Assembly: GCA_963784135.1 (NCBI GenBank)
Contig: CAWAQG010000016.1
Location: 62,001-126,000, forward strand
Direction of reading: 5' to 3'
From: JADFXI01 sp963784135
GTDB taxonomy: Bacteria > Nitrospirota > Thermodesulfovibrionia > Thermodesulfovibrionales > Dissulfurispiraceae
DNA length: 64,000 nt
The notes beneath the pieces are model-generated. The model saw only the letters and a list, made by a program, of their open reading frames with translations. It had not been told where the DNA came from and did no database searches. Below, piece by piece: positions 28,419-36,543 of the stretch (its first letter is position 1; every line of letters starts with the position of its first letter). The translations under genes and the position numbers were made by a program.

Positions 28419-29498
28419 TTATGGAATGCCGGTATTTTTTATCGCGCAGTACCCGGCGGTAAAATATTTTTTCTGAAAAAGTCGCGCGACATTTACCAGC
28501 CCTATGAGGACCGGCACTTCCACAAGCGGCCCTATAACGGCTGCAAAGGCCGCGCCGGAGTTAATGCCGAATACTGCTACGGCGACGGCGATTGCGAGCT
28601 CGAAATTATTGCTTGCGGCGGTGAAGGAAAGAGTTGCCGTTTTTGCATAATCGGCGCCGATTTCCCTGCCCATGAAGAATGAAACCAGAAACATGACCAC
28701 GAAATAAATCAGCAGCGGGACTGCGATGCGAATTACATCGAGGGGGAGCTTGACAATATAATTCCCCTTCAGGGAAAACATAACAACGATTGTAAAAAGG
28801 AGGAAGATAAGCGTGGCCGGGCTGATCCTGGGTATAAATACCCGCTCATACCATTGACGGCCTTTTATTTTCAGCAGACTGAATCTGGTGATCATTCCCG
28901 CTATAAAAGGGACCCCCAGGTAAATGAATACGCTTTCCGCGATCTGCCCAATCGTGACTTCGACAATGACTCCCTTGAGCCCGAACCACGCCGGCAACAC
29001 CGTTATGAATATGTAAGCATAGACCGAATAAAAGAGCACCTGAAAGATAGAATTGAATGCCACGAGCCCTGCAGCATATTCGGGATCTCCGCAGGCAAGG
29101 TCATTCCATACGATGACCATAGCGATGCAGCGTGCAAGCCCGATCATTATAAGTCCGACCATATATCCCGGATAATTATGCAAGAAAATAATTGCCAAAA
29201 AGAACATGAGAATAGGGCCGATTATCCAATTCTGAACAAGAGACAACCCCAGCACTTTCCTGTTTTTAAAGACTTCGCCCAGTTCCTCATATTTGACCTT
29301 TGCCAGGGGAGGGTACATCATGAGGATAAGACCTATGGCAATCGGGACATTGGTGGTCCCGACCTGAAAGCTGTTTATCAAGCCCTCCACTCCGGGTATG
29401 AAATAACCGAGACCCACGCCCAACGCCATGGCAGCAAATATCCAGATGGTTAGATAGCGGTCAAGAAAGGAAAGTTTTTTATTTTCCATGTTCTCCAT
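28419..29498 (-). CDS. acr3: Arsenite efflux permease ACR3
   Basis: This 359-residue inner-membrane carrier has about ten hydrophobic segments. ACR3 signatures are visible: GYFIPGVEGLINSFQVGTTN, the conserved Cys region GLARCIAMVIVWNDLACGD, and TLSFTAASNNFELAIAVAVA. It exports arsenite using the proton motive force. The start overlaps the arsC end by 20 bases. Gene order arsR-arsC-acr3 is that of a standard arsenic resistance operon. Confidence 0.95.
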   Translation of the reverse strand: MENMENKKLSFLDRYLTIWIFAAMALGVGLGYFIPGVEGLINSFQVGTTNVPIAIGLILMMYPPLAKVKYEELGEVFKNRKVLGLSLVQNWIIGPILMFFLAIIFLHNYPGYMVGLIMIGLARCIAMVIVWNDLACGDPEYAAGLVAFNSIFQVLFYSVYAYIFITVLPAWFGLKGVIVEVTIGQIAESVFIYLGVPFIAGMITRFSLLKIKGRQWYERVFIPRISPATLIFLLFTIVVMFSLKGNYIVKLPLDVIRIAVPLLIYFVVMFLVSFFMGREIGADYAKTATLSFTAASNNFELAIAVAVAVFGINSGAAFAAVIGPLVEVPVLIGLVNVARLFQKKYFTAGYCAIKNTGIP

Positions 29499-29928
29499 GT
29501 CTTTCTTCCTCTTTAAGCCATTGCTCTATGCGGGACTTGATGCGGTCCCTTATTCTGCGCGCTCCCTCTAATCGTTCCTCATGGGTCCCGGTGAGTTCGG
29601 CAGGGTCTTCAAAGGGCCAGTAAAGCCGCTTGACCACGCCGGGGAAGATGGGGCACTGTTCGGCGTTTGCCTCATCACAAACAGATATAACATAGTTATA
29701 GAGCTTTCCCGCCTTATAAAAGTCGAAAGCGCTCTTTACCTTATTGTCGGATATGTCATGACCCGATTCTTTCATCACTTCGACAATCAGGGGATTCAAT
29801 GTGCCGGGGGTCAGCCCGGCGCTTTCGGCTATGAATCTGTTACCTGCCATGGCATTCAAAAATGCCTCAGCCATTTGGCTCCGCGCCGTGTTATGAACGC
29901 ACACAAATAAAACCTTGGTCTTTTTCAT
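29479..29928 (-). CDS. arsC: Arsenate reductase, low-molecular-weight phosphatase type
   Basis: This 149-residue enzyme reduces arsenate to arsenite with thioredoxin. The catalytic P-loop CVHNTARSQMAE contains the nucleophilic Cys near residue 10; a further Cys pair sits in VCDEANAEQCP, and the Asp loop is in WPFEDPAE. It lies between arsR and acr3 on the same strand. Confidence 0.93.
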   Translation of the reverse strand: MKKTKVLFVCVHNTARSQMAEAFLNAMAGNRFIAESAGLTPGTLNPLIVEVMKESGHDISDNKVKSAFDFYKAGKLYNYVISVCDEANAEQCPIFPGVVKRLYWPFEDPAELTGTHEERLEGARRIRDRIKSRIEQWLKEEERHGEHGK

Positions 29929-29958
29929 TTTTCCCTCCCGAGGGAAGAGGTTTAATTT

Positions 29959-30300
29959 CTAAGCGCAGCAAAACCCATTCTGATTTTTTCTGAATTCATT
30001 CAATCGCATCCGGTCCTCTCCGACCGATTCAGATGAGATTTTTTCGAGGACAGAGTGGATTAAAAATCTTTTGAACATATCTGAATCATGGATGCTATAG
30101 TGGACCCACTTCCCCTGTCTTCTGTCCCTGATCAGCCCTGCGTCTTTCAGAATTTTGAGATGAAAAGAGACCTTCGGCTGGACCATATCGAGCGCTGCAA
30201 CAATATCGCACACGCAAAGCTCTCCATCTTCGAGGAGCTTCAATGTCCGGAGCCTTGTCTCATCAGAGAGGGCCTTAAAAACAGCAAGCAAATCGTTCAT
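29959..30300 (-). CDS. arsR: ArsR-family arsenic-responsive repressor
   Basis: This 113-residue winged-helix repressor has FKALSDETRLRTLKLLEDGELCVCDIV, where the CxC in the helix before the recognition helix is the arsenite site. The recognition helix is QPKVSFHLKILKDAGLI. A C-terminal Cys pair (GFCCA) could add a further ligand. It is the first gene of the ars operon and binds the palindrome at 30364-30383 upstream. Confidence 0.92.
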   Translation of the reverse strand: MNDLLAVFKALSDETRLRTLKLLEDGELCVCDIVAALDMVQPKVSFHLKILKDAGLIRDRRQGKWVHYSIHDSDMFKRFLIHSVLEKISSESVGEDRMRLNEFRKNQNGFCCA

Positions 30301-30363
30301 TGCCGCGCCTCCTTTTAAGAGCGTCCTGGTACGTTTTGGACTCCTTCAGTACTTCACCTTAAC

Positions 30364-30416
30364 ATATAAAATTAATCTTATATATAACTTTACCCTAAGC
30401 TCATTTTTGTTGTCAA
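30364..30416 (-). promoter_or_regulatory. ars promoter and ArsR operator
   Basis: On the minus strand, TTGACA at 30411-30416 and TAAAGT at 30387-30392 form a promoter with an 18-base spacer. Immediately downstream lies a near-perfect 20-bp palindrome at 30364-30383 (half-site ATATAA, core ATTAAT), about 64 bases before the arsR start. The position over the transcription start fits an ArsR operator. The region 30417-30625 holds nothing else that I can support. Confidence 0.7.
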
Positions 30417-30625
30417 GAGGCACAGAAAAAAATGCGATATTGTGAAAATTTCTAATGAAAACCCGCATATTGACAAATATGAGGAAACCTATATGAACTT
30501 CCGCGCGTGGCGCGGGCCGCTGTGCTTCAGGCAGCACCTTTTCTCACAGGTGAGGTCTTTTTTCGGGAATGCGGATTCTGAGTATGTGTTGAATGTGGCT
30601 TAGGGTGTAAGAGCAGGATAATTAG

Positions 30626-31474
30626 TTATTTGTTAAGAAAAGATTTTATTCTCTCAAGGAAAGGCGTGCGAATTTTGACCTTCAGAAAGAGATCGCCGGG
30701 TCCACCGCCGCGCTTCCCTTCCTCGCCGAGGCCTTTAAGTTTTATCTTCTGTCCACCTCTTATTCCCCGCGGAAGCGTGATAAGCAGGTCCCTGGGATGG
30801 TCCAGTTTATCGTAGAGGTACCGAACTTTGCCGCCGACTGAGGCCTCTTCCGGAGTAATCCGGAGAACATCATACAAATCGCTTCCGATTTCCGGTAACT
30901 CAAGTCCTAACTTATTTGCCGCAATTTTTTGAAGCAGGGATGCCGCCTTGCCCATAAATGTTGAAAGCAAGGGATGCCCACCTTCCGCTGCCTGCCGCGT
31001 CTGATCAGGAGATGCCTTCATCCCCTTCTGATAGGCCGCTTTAATCGGGCCGTAAAAGAAGAAGCCCCGGCCAGGTCCCCAATGCCCCTTGAATTCAAAT
31101 GTTCGATAGCGGGGGCCATAAAAATTATTACGGCTGAAAATATCTTCGGGTCTGCTGAAACCAAATGCTTTGCTAAGCTCTTCAAAGACTTGACCAATAT
31201 CGGAATCCCGGAAGATGTCCTGATCATTGTAGGTCTGCCTGAATTGGTCCCTTGCAAATGAGCCGTATCTTTGTCTCAAAGCATCATACTCATTCCTCTT
31301 TACGGGATTTGACAGGACGGCGTAAGCCTCATTGATTTCCTTCATCATCTCTTCATTCCCGGTGCTTTTGTCGGGATGATAACGGAATGCGAGATTCCGA
31401 TAAGCTTTTTTTATCTCATCAGGACCCGTGTTGTCACTCACTCCCAGAATTTTGTAATAATCTTTTTGATTCAT
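30626..31474 (-). CDS. DnaJ/CbpA-like J-domain protein
   Basis: This 282-residue protein has an N-terminal J domain (YYKILGVSDNTGPDEIKKAY, with HPD in YHPDKS, about residues 4-70). It lacks the zinc-finger domain of DnaJ. The C-terminal 90 residues resemble one DnaJ_C peptide-binding subdomain (DLYDVLRITPEEASVGGKV, LLITLPRGIRGGQKIKLKG). The middle is Gly/Phe-rich. It would act as a DnaK co-chaperone with restricted clients; length and domain order suggest a CbpA-type variant. Confidence 0.82.
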   Translation of the reverse strand: MNQKDYYKILGVSDNTGPDEIKKAYRNLAFRYHPDKSTGNEEMMKEINEAYAVLSNPVKRNEYDALRQRYGSFARDQFRQTYNDQDIFRDSDIGQVFEELSKAFGFSRPEDIFSRNNFYGPRYRTFEFKGHWGPGRGFFFYGPIKAAYQKGMKASPDQTRQAAEGGHPLLSTFMGKAASLLQKIAANKLGLELPEIGSDLYDVLRITPEEASVGGKVRYLYDKLDHPRDLLITLPRGIRGGQKIKLKGLGEEGKRGGGPGDLFLKVKIRTPFLERIKSFLNK

Positions 31475-31542
31475 ATCTACTTAGTATAACGCGGATCGGC
31501 CCAACATGAAAGGCGAAAGTCTGTATTGGGTGGAGGCAGCCG

Positions 31543-33189
31543 TTAGTCTGAAAAAGTTTTTTTTGCAGGATAGGGGATACTTACCTTTACTGTGGTGCCT
31601 CCACTTTTATTGCTTGTAATCCTCACTATACCTCCCCGGGGATAAACACGTTCACGCATCCCCAGGAGGCCAAAGGATTGAGGCTTTGAAAGATGGTCAT
31701 CTTTTATTCCTATACCATTATCCACAACTTCCAATATCAGGCTGTCATTGCCTTGAGTCAGTCCTGCTGTCACCTTTGTTGCTTTTGCATGTTTAAGGAT
31801 ATTTGTCAGTGCTTCCTGGAAAATTCTGAAAAGCATTGTGGTGAGTTCCTGGTCCGGATCAATCTCATCAGGCTCTACTTTGACCGTGCATGCAATCCCT
31901 GACCGGTTCTGGAATTCATTTGCCTGCCAGTGCATTGCGGCAACAAGGCCGAAATCATCCAATAGCGAAGGTCTCAAATCAGTGCAGATACGCTTGACCG
32001 ATTGGATTGTTGCATTTAGGGTATGTAACATATATTCGGATTTTTCGAAGATTAACTTATGTTCCCGGTATCTCTCGCAAAACCAACTCAGGTCACACTT
32101 CAGAGCGACCAGAAACTGACCGAACTCGTCGTGAATCTCCCGTGCAATATTTTTTCTTTCCTCTTCTCTGACAGTCTGCAGATGAGCGGCAAGATTACGC
32201 AAGTGTTCATTTGATATCCTTAGTTGTTCCCCTACCAGCCTCTCCTTGGCGCGCATCCGCACTACTGAAATGCCGAACGCTATATCGTCGGCAAGTTCTT
32301 TAAGCAACTTGCTCTCAGCTTCAATGAATACATCTGACGCCGACGAGAATATGGTCAATGCTCCGAAACATTTTTCTTCATTCCTGAGAGGCAGGCTAAT
32401 TGCGGATGCATAACCTCTTCTGGCTGCTTCTTCACGCCAGGGGGCCATGTTTGGACTGTCCAGCCTGTTGTTTTCGACATGCGCCTCACCTGTTCTGATA
32501 GCTGTCCCTGTGATGCCCCTGCCCCATTCGTTATCTTCCCATGTTACCTTCACAGCGTCGAGATAGCCATCAACATATCCTGCATATGCCACCGGCCGCA
32601 CAGTTTTCTCTTTGTCCGTTTGAGGATAGCCAATCCACGCCATAAGGTACTTTCCATCATTTATAATTATCCGGCATATATCATTCAGAAAAATCTGTTC
32701 GTTAGCGGCATGACACAGCGCCTCATGGCAATCACTAATTGTTCTTAATGTGCGATTGACCTTCTCCAGCTTTTTTGCAACCATCTCCCGCTCAAGCATT
32801 TCTGTTTTGAGCTGTTCATTCATACTTTCAAAGTATTTATGATCGGTGACGTCGCGAACAACGTGTATTAATCCGGCAAGTTCATGGTTGCTGTCAAATC
32901 TGGGCGTTACTCTAATTTCGAGAAACCTGTTTAAATGGGGCTCAAATATTTCAGCAACGGCCGGTTTTAACGTTTTCAGGGTCTGACAGGATACGCAGTC
33001 TTCGGGCGGGCAGCCTTTGCCGTGGTAATATTCATAGCACTTTGCTCTTGCAGATTCAGGAGAAGGAAGTCCGAGTATCTTTTCCGCGCTCTTGTTGGCA
33101 TATATGATATTGAAATCCCGGTCATGGATAGTGACCATGTCGGTGATCATAGTAAAGGCCTTTTCCCAGTCCTCTTCGATTCCCGCCAT
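31543..33189 (-). CDS. PAS-GAF sensor histidine kinase, NarX/HisKA_3 type
   Basis: This 548-residue cytoplasmic kinase has a PAS domain (about 10-125) containing the cysteine-rich insert CYEYYHGKGCPPEDCVSC, then a coiled linker, a GAF domain (about 165-330) and the HisKA_3 motif REEERKNIAREIHDEFGQFL with its phospho-acceptor His. The HATPase domain ends with SFGLLGMRERV. The start at 33189 is preferred over 33285 because the longer frame overlaps the regulator by 70 bases and adds no homologous sequence. It pairs with the LuxR-type gene upstream. Confidence 0.88.
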   Translation of the reverse strand: MAGIEEDWEKAFTMITDMVTIHDRDFNIIYANKSAEKILGLPSPESARAKCYEYYHGKGCPPEDCVSCQTLKTLKPAVAEIFEPHLNRFLEIRVTPRFDSNHELAGLIHVVRDVTDHKYFESMNEQLKTEMLEREMVAKKLEKVNRTLRTISDCHEALCHAANEQIFLNDICRIIINDGKYLMAWIGYPQTDKEKTVRPVAYAGYVDGYLDAVKVTWEDNEWGRGITGTAIRTGEAHVENNRLDSPNMAPWREEAARRGYASAISLPLRNEEKCFGALTIFSSASDVFIEAESKLLKELADDIAFGISVVRMRAKERLVGEQLRISNEHLRNLAAHLQTVREEERKNIAREIHDEFGQFLVALKCDLSWFCERYREHKLIFEKSEYMLHTLNATIQSVKRICTDLRPSLLDDFGLVAAMHWQANEFQNRSGIACTVKVEPDEIDPDQELTTMLFRIFQEALTNILKHAKATKVTAGLTQGNDSLILEVVDNGIGIKDDHLSKPQSFGLLGMRERVYPRGGIVRITSNKSGGTTVKVSIPYPAKKTFSD

Positions 33190-33215
33190 TTTTTTGCATC
33201 CCCAATCTATAGAAG

Positions 33216-33752
33216 CTAAGTCTTTCTCGTCGGCGTAGTTTTGCTCATTGGGTAGACCAGACCATTCTGAAGCGCCATTAAACACGCTGCAGACCTGTTT
33301 GAGCAGCCGAGCTTCCGATAAATACTATCGAGATGGCTGTTGACCGTTCCCGGGCTTATCTCCAGGATTTCCGCAATCCGCCTGTTGGAAAAACCTTTTG
33401 CAAGATAATGCAGAACTTCGGTTTCCTTATTTGTGAGCGTACACTGCTCAAGCACTGATTTATTAGGGCTGTTTCTCAGGAACGCTATCGCCCCTTCTTC
33501 AGGAAGTCTCATCATGACGATATCTATGTCGCCATATCTGAAATTCTGCAGATGAGTCGCGCCGATTTTAATCCATTGCACGAAATCGTCATGCGTTATC
33601 TTTTTTTTGAAGATAAACTCCTCGGCATTTGCGCTAAGCCAGTGTCTCCCCTTGGCATCGATGTAGATTATTGGATCATTTTCGATTGCCTCACTCAGCT
33701 GTGCCAGCGAAGTCTTGATTTTGGCCCTGATTCGATGATTCATTTTTTTCAT
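33216..33752 (-). CDS. LuxR-type HTH regulator with PAS-like N-domain
   Basis: This 178-residue protein ends in a LuxR helix-turn-helix (LTNKETEVLHYLAKGFSNRRIAEILEIS, then VNSHLDSIYRKLGCSNR). The N-terminal 100 residues are PAS-like (PIIYIDAKGRHWLSANAEEF) and lack a receiver domain, so there is no phospho-acceptor Asp. Its gene ends 26 bases before the NarX-type kinase start, on the same strand. How the kinase would reach it without a receiver is unclear. Confidence 0.8.
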   Translation of the reverse strand: MKKMNHRIRAKIKTSLAQLSEAIENDPIIYIDAKGRHWLSANAEEFIFKKKITHDDFVQWIKIGATHLQNFRYGDIDIVMMRLPEEGAIAFLRNSPNKSVLEQCTLTNKETEVLHYLAKGFSNRRIAEILEISPGTVNSHLDSIYRKLGCSNRSAACLMALQNGLVYPMSKTTPTRKT

Positions 33753-34118
33753 AGTTTTTCCTTGTCAGCGTGATATATTAAACACTATTTCGTGAATTAA
33801 AGCATCTCCCATATGGGATACAGCTTTATACTCTCTATAATCTTATTATTATTCGAAAACTCTCACAACAACGGTTTATGAGAGCGCCTGTGAATAAAAA
33901 GAAGGAAGCAAGCGCCGGCAAAAGGGAACGATAAATTGGCGTTTGGGCCAAGTTATCGTTACACTCAAACACAGGGAGTAAATGGCGGTGCAGGGAAACT
34001 AACCCTTTGATTTCATCTCCGCCAAGATCAATCTAACTCATTGTAATACAAGATTTCACAGTCTCAAAGTCTAATTTTCTGAAACGCAAAGAGAAAAAAG
34101 GAAGTTGTCCCTAATTAA
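33753..34118. other. Intergenic region at left end of putative island
   Basis: About 365 bases with no gene. It contains the first copy of the tRNA-fragment direct repeat at 33982-34084. The remainder holds the promoter region of the LuxR-type gene, with no consensus promoter that I can defend. Confidence 0.4.
33982..34084 (+). repeat. Direct repeat copy 1, starting with a tRNA 3'-end fragment
   Basis: This 103-base unit is about 85% identical by my count to 34544-34646. Its first 16 bases, ATGGCGGTGCAGGGAA, are identical to the minus-strand-encoded tRNA 3' end at 40993-41008. The unit contains short complementary arms (TGGCGG / CCGCCA). It may be a distal attachment site left by integration into the tRNA gene. 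Confidence 0.7.
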
Positions 34119-34340
34119 TTATTGGGCTGTCACAGTTTGGACGGCAGACGGTAGCCTGCTGAGAATGAGTTCTTTGAGTTGAACCTTACTGCTGGCATTA
34201 TCTATATCGATTCCAACCAGATTGCCGGCCGCGTCATAATCAAGGACAATACCTTCTGATATTTCTTTGCTCTCAACACTCGTTTTCTCGGAGAGATCAA
34301 TGTATAGGGAATCAGTCTCAGGATAATAATTGAGTTTCAT
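34119..34340 (-). CDS. DUF2283 domain protein
   Basis: This 73-residue protein has the DUF2283 beta-strand pattern MKLNYYPETDSLYIDLS, then SEGIVLDYDAAGNLVGIDID. Its start overlaps the stop of a DUF4258-like frame by ATGA. DUF2283 proteins are often the second gene of DUF4258 modules and are candidates for antitoxins. The function is unproven. Confidence 0.8.
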   Translation of the reverse strand: MKLNYYPETDSLYIDLSEKTSVESKEISEGIVLDYDAAGNLVGIDIDNASSKVQLKELILSRLPSAVQTVTAQ

Positions 34341-34498
34341 AGTTTATACCCCCTGTCGGGAAAAGCATTATGAATTGTTATTTTGTCGTCCAATGTAACT
34401 ACCCTTAAAACACGTCCATCAAGTTCATCGATAACGCCCCAAAATCGAAATCTGTTATGTTCCTGAGGTTCCATTTTGAGCGGATTCCTGATGCCCAT
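34337..34498 (-). CDS. DUF4258-like small protein, probably 5'-truncated or frameshifted
   Basis: The 53-residue frame ends in FWGVIDELDGRVLRVVTLDD and a terminal NAFPDRGYKL, the C-terminal two thirds of the DUF4258 pattern. The expected N-terminal helix is absent in this frame; a matching stretch (MSALVEAWASGI) is readable in the next frame just upstream, so one indel near 34480 is likely. It is coupled to the DUF2283 gene (ATGA). This pairing is a toxin-antitoxin-like arrangement; no activity is shown. Confidence 0.6.
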   Translation of the reverse strand: MGIRNPLKMEPQEHNRFRFWGVIDELDGRVLRVVTLDDKITIHNAFPDRGYKL

Positions 34499-34543
34499 GC
34501 CTCAACCAGCGCCGACATTTATGGTCTCGTCATAAAGGGGTTA

Positions 34544-34646
34544 ATGGCGGTGCAGGGATACTACCCCCTTGCTTTCATCTTCGCCAATTTCAATCTAACT
34601 AATTGTAAATAAAGCGTTTACTGTCTCAAAGTCTAATTTTCTGAAA
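34544..34646 (+). repeat. Direct repeat copy 2, starting with a tRNA 3'-end fragment
   Basis: This is the second copy of the 103-base unit. It begins ATGGCGGTGCAGGGA, identical over 15 bases to the tRNA 3' end at 40993, and ends with the same CTAATTTTCTGAAA as copy 1. The bases left of each copy differ, while those to the right match, as expected for two related elements that used the same tRNA site. Confidence 0.7.
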
Positions 34647-34729
34647 ACGATTTGTGTGCCAATTTGTGGCTCACTTTGACCCTAAAACATCAGGGGTTAA
34701 ATTGTCAAGGATAGGGGCGACACTACGCC

Positions 34730-34942
34730 CTAAGCGACTACCAATACCACAGGCAGGGGCTTGTCAATGCCTACCGTCTTGCTGACATAGAGTTTTTCAA
34801 TCCCTATCGTCTTTCTATCCTTATCCTTTTTAAGAATTATGCCCTCTCCGGCCTCTTCGCATATTACTTCATCTTCGGGGTTGCCGAACCAAATATCCAT
34901 TGTGTCTGAATCCTTGTGATAGTAAATAACTACCTTGTCCAT
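34730..34942 (-). CDS. DUF2283 domain protein, third gene of hicBA operon
   Basis: This 70-residue protein has the DUF2283 pattern (YYHKDSDTMDIWFGNPEDEV, then EAGEGIILKKDKDRKTIGIE). It begins 5 bases after hicA on the same strand. It is a different subtype from the DUF2283 gene at 34119. Its role in the toxin-antitoxin operon is unknown. Confidence 0.78.
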   Translation of the reverse strand: MDKVVIYYHKDSDTMDIWFGNPEDEVICEEAGEGIILKKDKDRKTIGIEKLYVSKTVGIDKPLPVVLVVA

Positions 34943-34947
34943 ATCGA

Positions 34948-35172
34948 TTATCGTTTCTGAAGAAATTCATCAAGCGTGAGCCCGATGTCCTTTGCGATTT
35001 GACGAAGTAATATCGGGGAAACGTCCCTGCCAGAATGGAAGGGCACCGTTGTGCATCGCCCGTCTTGATGGCGGTACTGCTTGTGAGAGCCTCTTTGCCG
35101 GACCTCTTGAAATCCAAGACTCTCAAGGATAGTGATAACTTCCCGTGGCTTGAGGATCGGGGCTTTGCCCAT
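34948..35172 (-). CDS. hicA: HicA-family mRNA interferase toxin
   Basis: This 74-residue protein has the HicA double-stranded RNA-binding-like fold, with the catalytic His in QRGSHKQYRHQDGR and a C-terminal RQIAKDIGLTLDEF helix. It lies 2 bases downstream of the hicB antitoxin gene. HicA cleaves mRNA and tmRNA in studied systems. Confidence 0.9.
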   Translation of the reverse strand: MGKAPILKPREVITILESLGFQEVRQRGSHKQYRHQDGRCTTVPFHSGRDVSPILLRQIAKDIGLTLDEFLQKR

Positions 35173-35174
35173 AA

Positions 35175-35384
35175 TCAGGCAACTACCACATTCTGTGTGC
35201 CTATGAACTCACCTTCCAATTTTGGTTCGCCATCCTCTAACAGCATCTCGATGACCTCTCTAAGATTATCATTTAATTCATCGAGCGTTTCGGCTTGTGA
35301 GTGTGCTCCCGGGAATCCCGGCACAAAGCCCACATAAAGCCCCGTATCAGGACATTTCTCTATTACGGCGGTGAAAGTTTTCAT
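35175..35384 (-). CDS. hicB: HicB-family antitoxin
   Basis: This 69-residue protein has the HicB partial RNase H-like fold (FTAVIEKCPDTGLYVGFVPG, then GAHSQAETLDELNDNLREVIE). It has no C-terminal DNA-binding domain. It is the first gene of the hicB-hicA-DUF2283 operon on the minus strand. Confidence 0.9.
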   Translation of the reverse strand: MKTFTAVIEKCPDTGLYVGFVPGFPGAHSQAETLDELNDNLREVIEMLLEDGEPKLEGEFIGTQNVVVA

Positions 35385-35475
35385 AGTCTGTCTCCTTCCT
35401 GCGTCTCACAGCATATAGTACAATTATGATAACACAAAAGATTTATAGCCTCTCCCAACAATGCCTTCAGCATGA

Positions 35476-36438
35476 TTATTTCTCTAATTCAGGAAAATAT
35501 TTCCAAACTATTCTTGAATAAATTAATTTAAAGATTCCCTTGCTTTTAATATTGTTCAACTCTTGATTCTTCTTTTGTATTGTTGATTCCAGCTTTGCAA
35601 CTTTTTTTGACTGCTCGTCTAGACGGCTATTGAGAGATCTTCTACTCTCTTTAATCATTTCACACTCTTTGCTGAGAGCAAAAATTTGTTTATTAGCAGC
35701 ATCAAGGTCATTTTTAATCTTCGATATATTTGATTCGAGAATAAGCACCTTCTTCTCTAAATATTCTTTAGTACATGGATTGCTCAAGAGTGTTACCCAC
35801 ATGTATTCGCTTAATTTTGATTTGATAAAATTTATATATTCTCTTTCTAATTCGGGGGTGCTCTTTTCTTCTGAGTGTCGATATATTAGCTTATCGCTTA
35901 CATCTATTTCCACAACAGGGATTTCCATTTTATTAAGATTGGATATCTTCTCTGTGTCAACCGCATGCTTATGATTAACTTCTATACCCAGCCTGCCGCC
36001 CCATTGTAGTTGCAAGTCCCCCGATGAATCAAATTCGCAAAATACATCCACATAATAGTTAGCTCCATTAAGGGTGAATTGTTTCTCTATACTGGATTTC
36101 TTAATATTAATTTGAGCATCAATATAACCTTTTACCTTCAACAGAGTTGAGCCTAATTCACTTATAGCCATCTTAAAAAGATAGTGTGTCAGCGATTCTC
36201 CGCCGCCGAGTCGTGAGATTTGTTCATCTTGGTCTGGATTGTATATAAAAGAACAGGTTCCTGTATGGCTTCTTCTATGATGCATTAATAAACGCTGTTC
36301 GGGCGGATGTTGGCTATAATACGTTCTGCGTCTCCATTTTCCGGGCTCTTTACATTCGCGTTCTATAACTTCGGCAGCAGTGATTTTCTGATAAGTGTTT
36401 GCATCTATATGAGCCCAGTATTTCTCTACTTTACTCAT
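35476..36438 (-). CDS. Putative CoiA-like nuclease with C-terminal coiled coil
   Basis: This 320-residue protein is in an AT-rich stretch unlike the surrounding core genes. The middle contains GGGESLTHYLFKMAISEL, then YVDVFCEF and LGIEVNHKHAVDTEKI, an arrangement (Asp ... ExN/K) seen in restriction-endonuclease-like folds such as CoiA. The C-terminal third (about 210-300) is a long coiled coil. It may be a DNA-acting defence or competence factor; the assignment rests on motifs only. Confidence 0.55.
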   Translation of the reverse strand: MSKVEKYWAHIDANTYQKITAAEVIERECKEPGKWRRRTYYSQHPPEQRLLMHHRRSHTGTCSFIYNPDQDEQISRLGGGESLTHYLFKMAISELGSTLLKVKGYIDAQINIKKSSIEKQFTLNGANYYVDVFCEFDSSGDLQLQWGGRLGIEVNHKHAVDTEKISNLNKMEIPVVEIDVSDKLIYRHSEEKSTPELEREYINFIKSKLSEYMWVTLLSNPCTKEYLEKKVLILESNISKIKNDLDAANKQIFALSKECEMIKESRRSLNSRLDEQSKKVAKLESTIQKKNQELNNIKSKGIFKLIYSRIVWKYFPELEK

Positions 36439-36494
36439 CTTTCGATAATATCATATCCGTATAGGAGAGAAAATAGGAGAGGGAGAGAAAATAG

Positions 36495-36543
36495 GGGGTC
36501 AAGTCTTGAAAAATAAGAAACTGATTTTTCAAGACTTGACCCC
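36495..36543. repeat. Perfect 20-bp inverted repeat
   Basis: Arms GGGGTCAAGTCTTGAAAAAT (36495-36514) and its exact complement (36524-36543) surround a 9-base loop. It is not followed by a T-tract on the plus strand and lies between the CoiA-like gene and small frames. Its form resembles REP-type hairpins mobilised by REP-associated transposases. Confidence 0.85.

Noticed and set aside
28854..29453. 199-codon frame opposite the arsenite permease
   Set aside because: It is the complementary shadow of acr3, which has a clear family match.
30493..30603. 36-codon plus-strand frame (MNFRAWRGPLCF...) after GAGGA
   Set aside because: The ribosome binding site is plausible, but no family was recognised and the frame is short; not enough support to call it.
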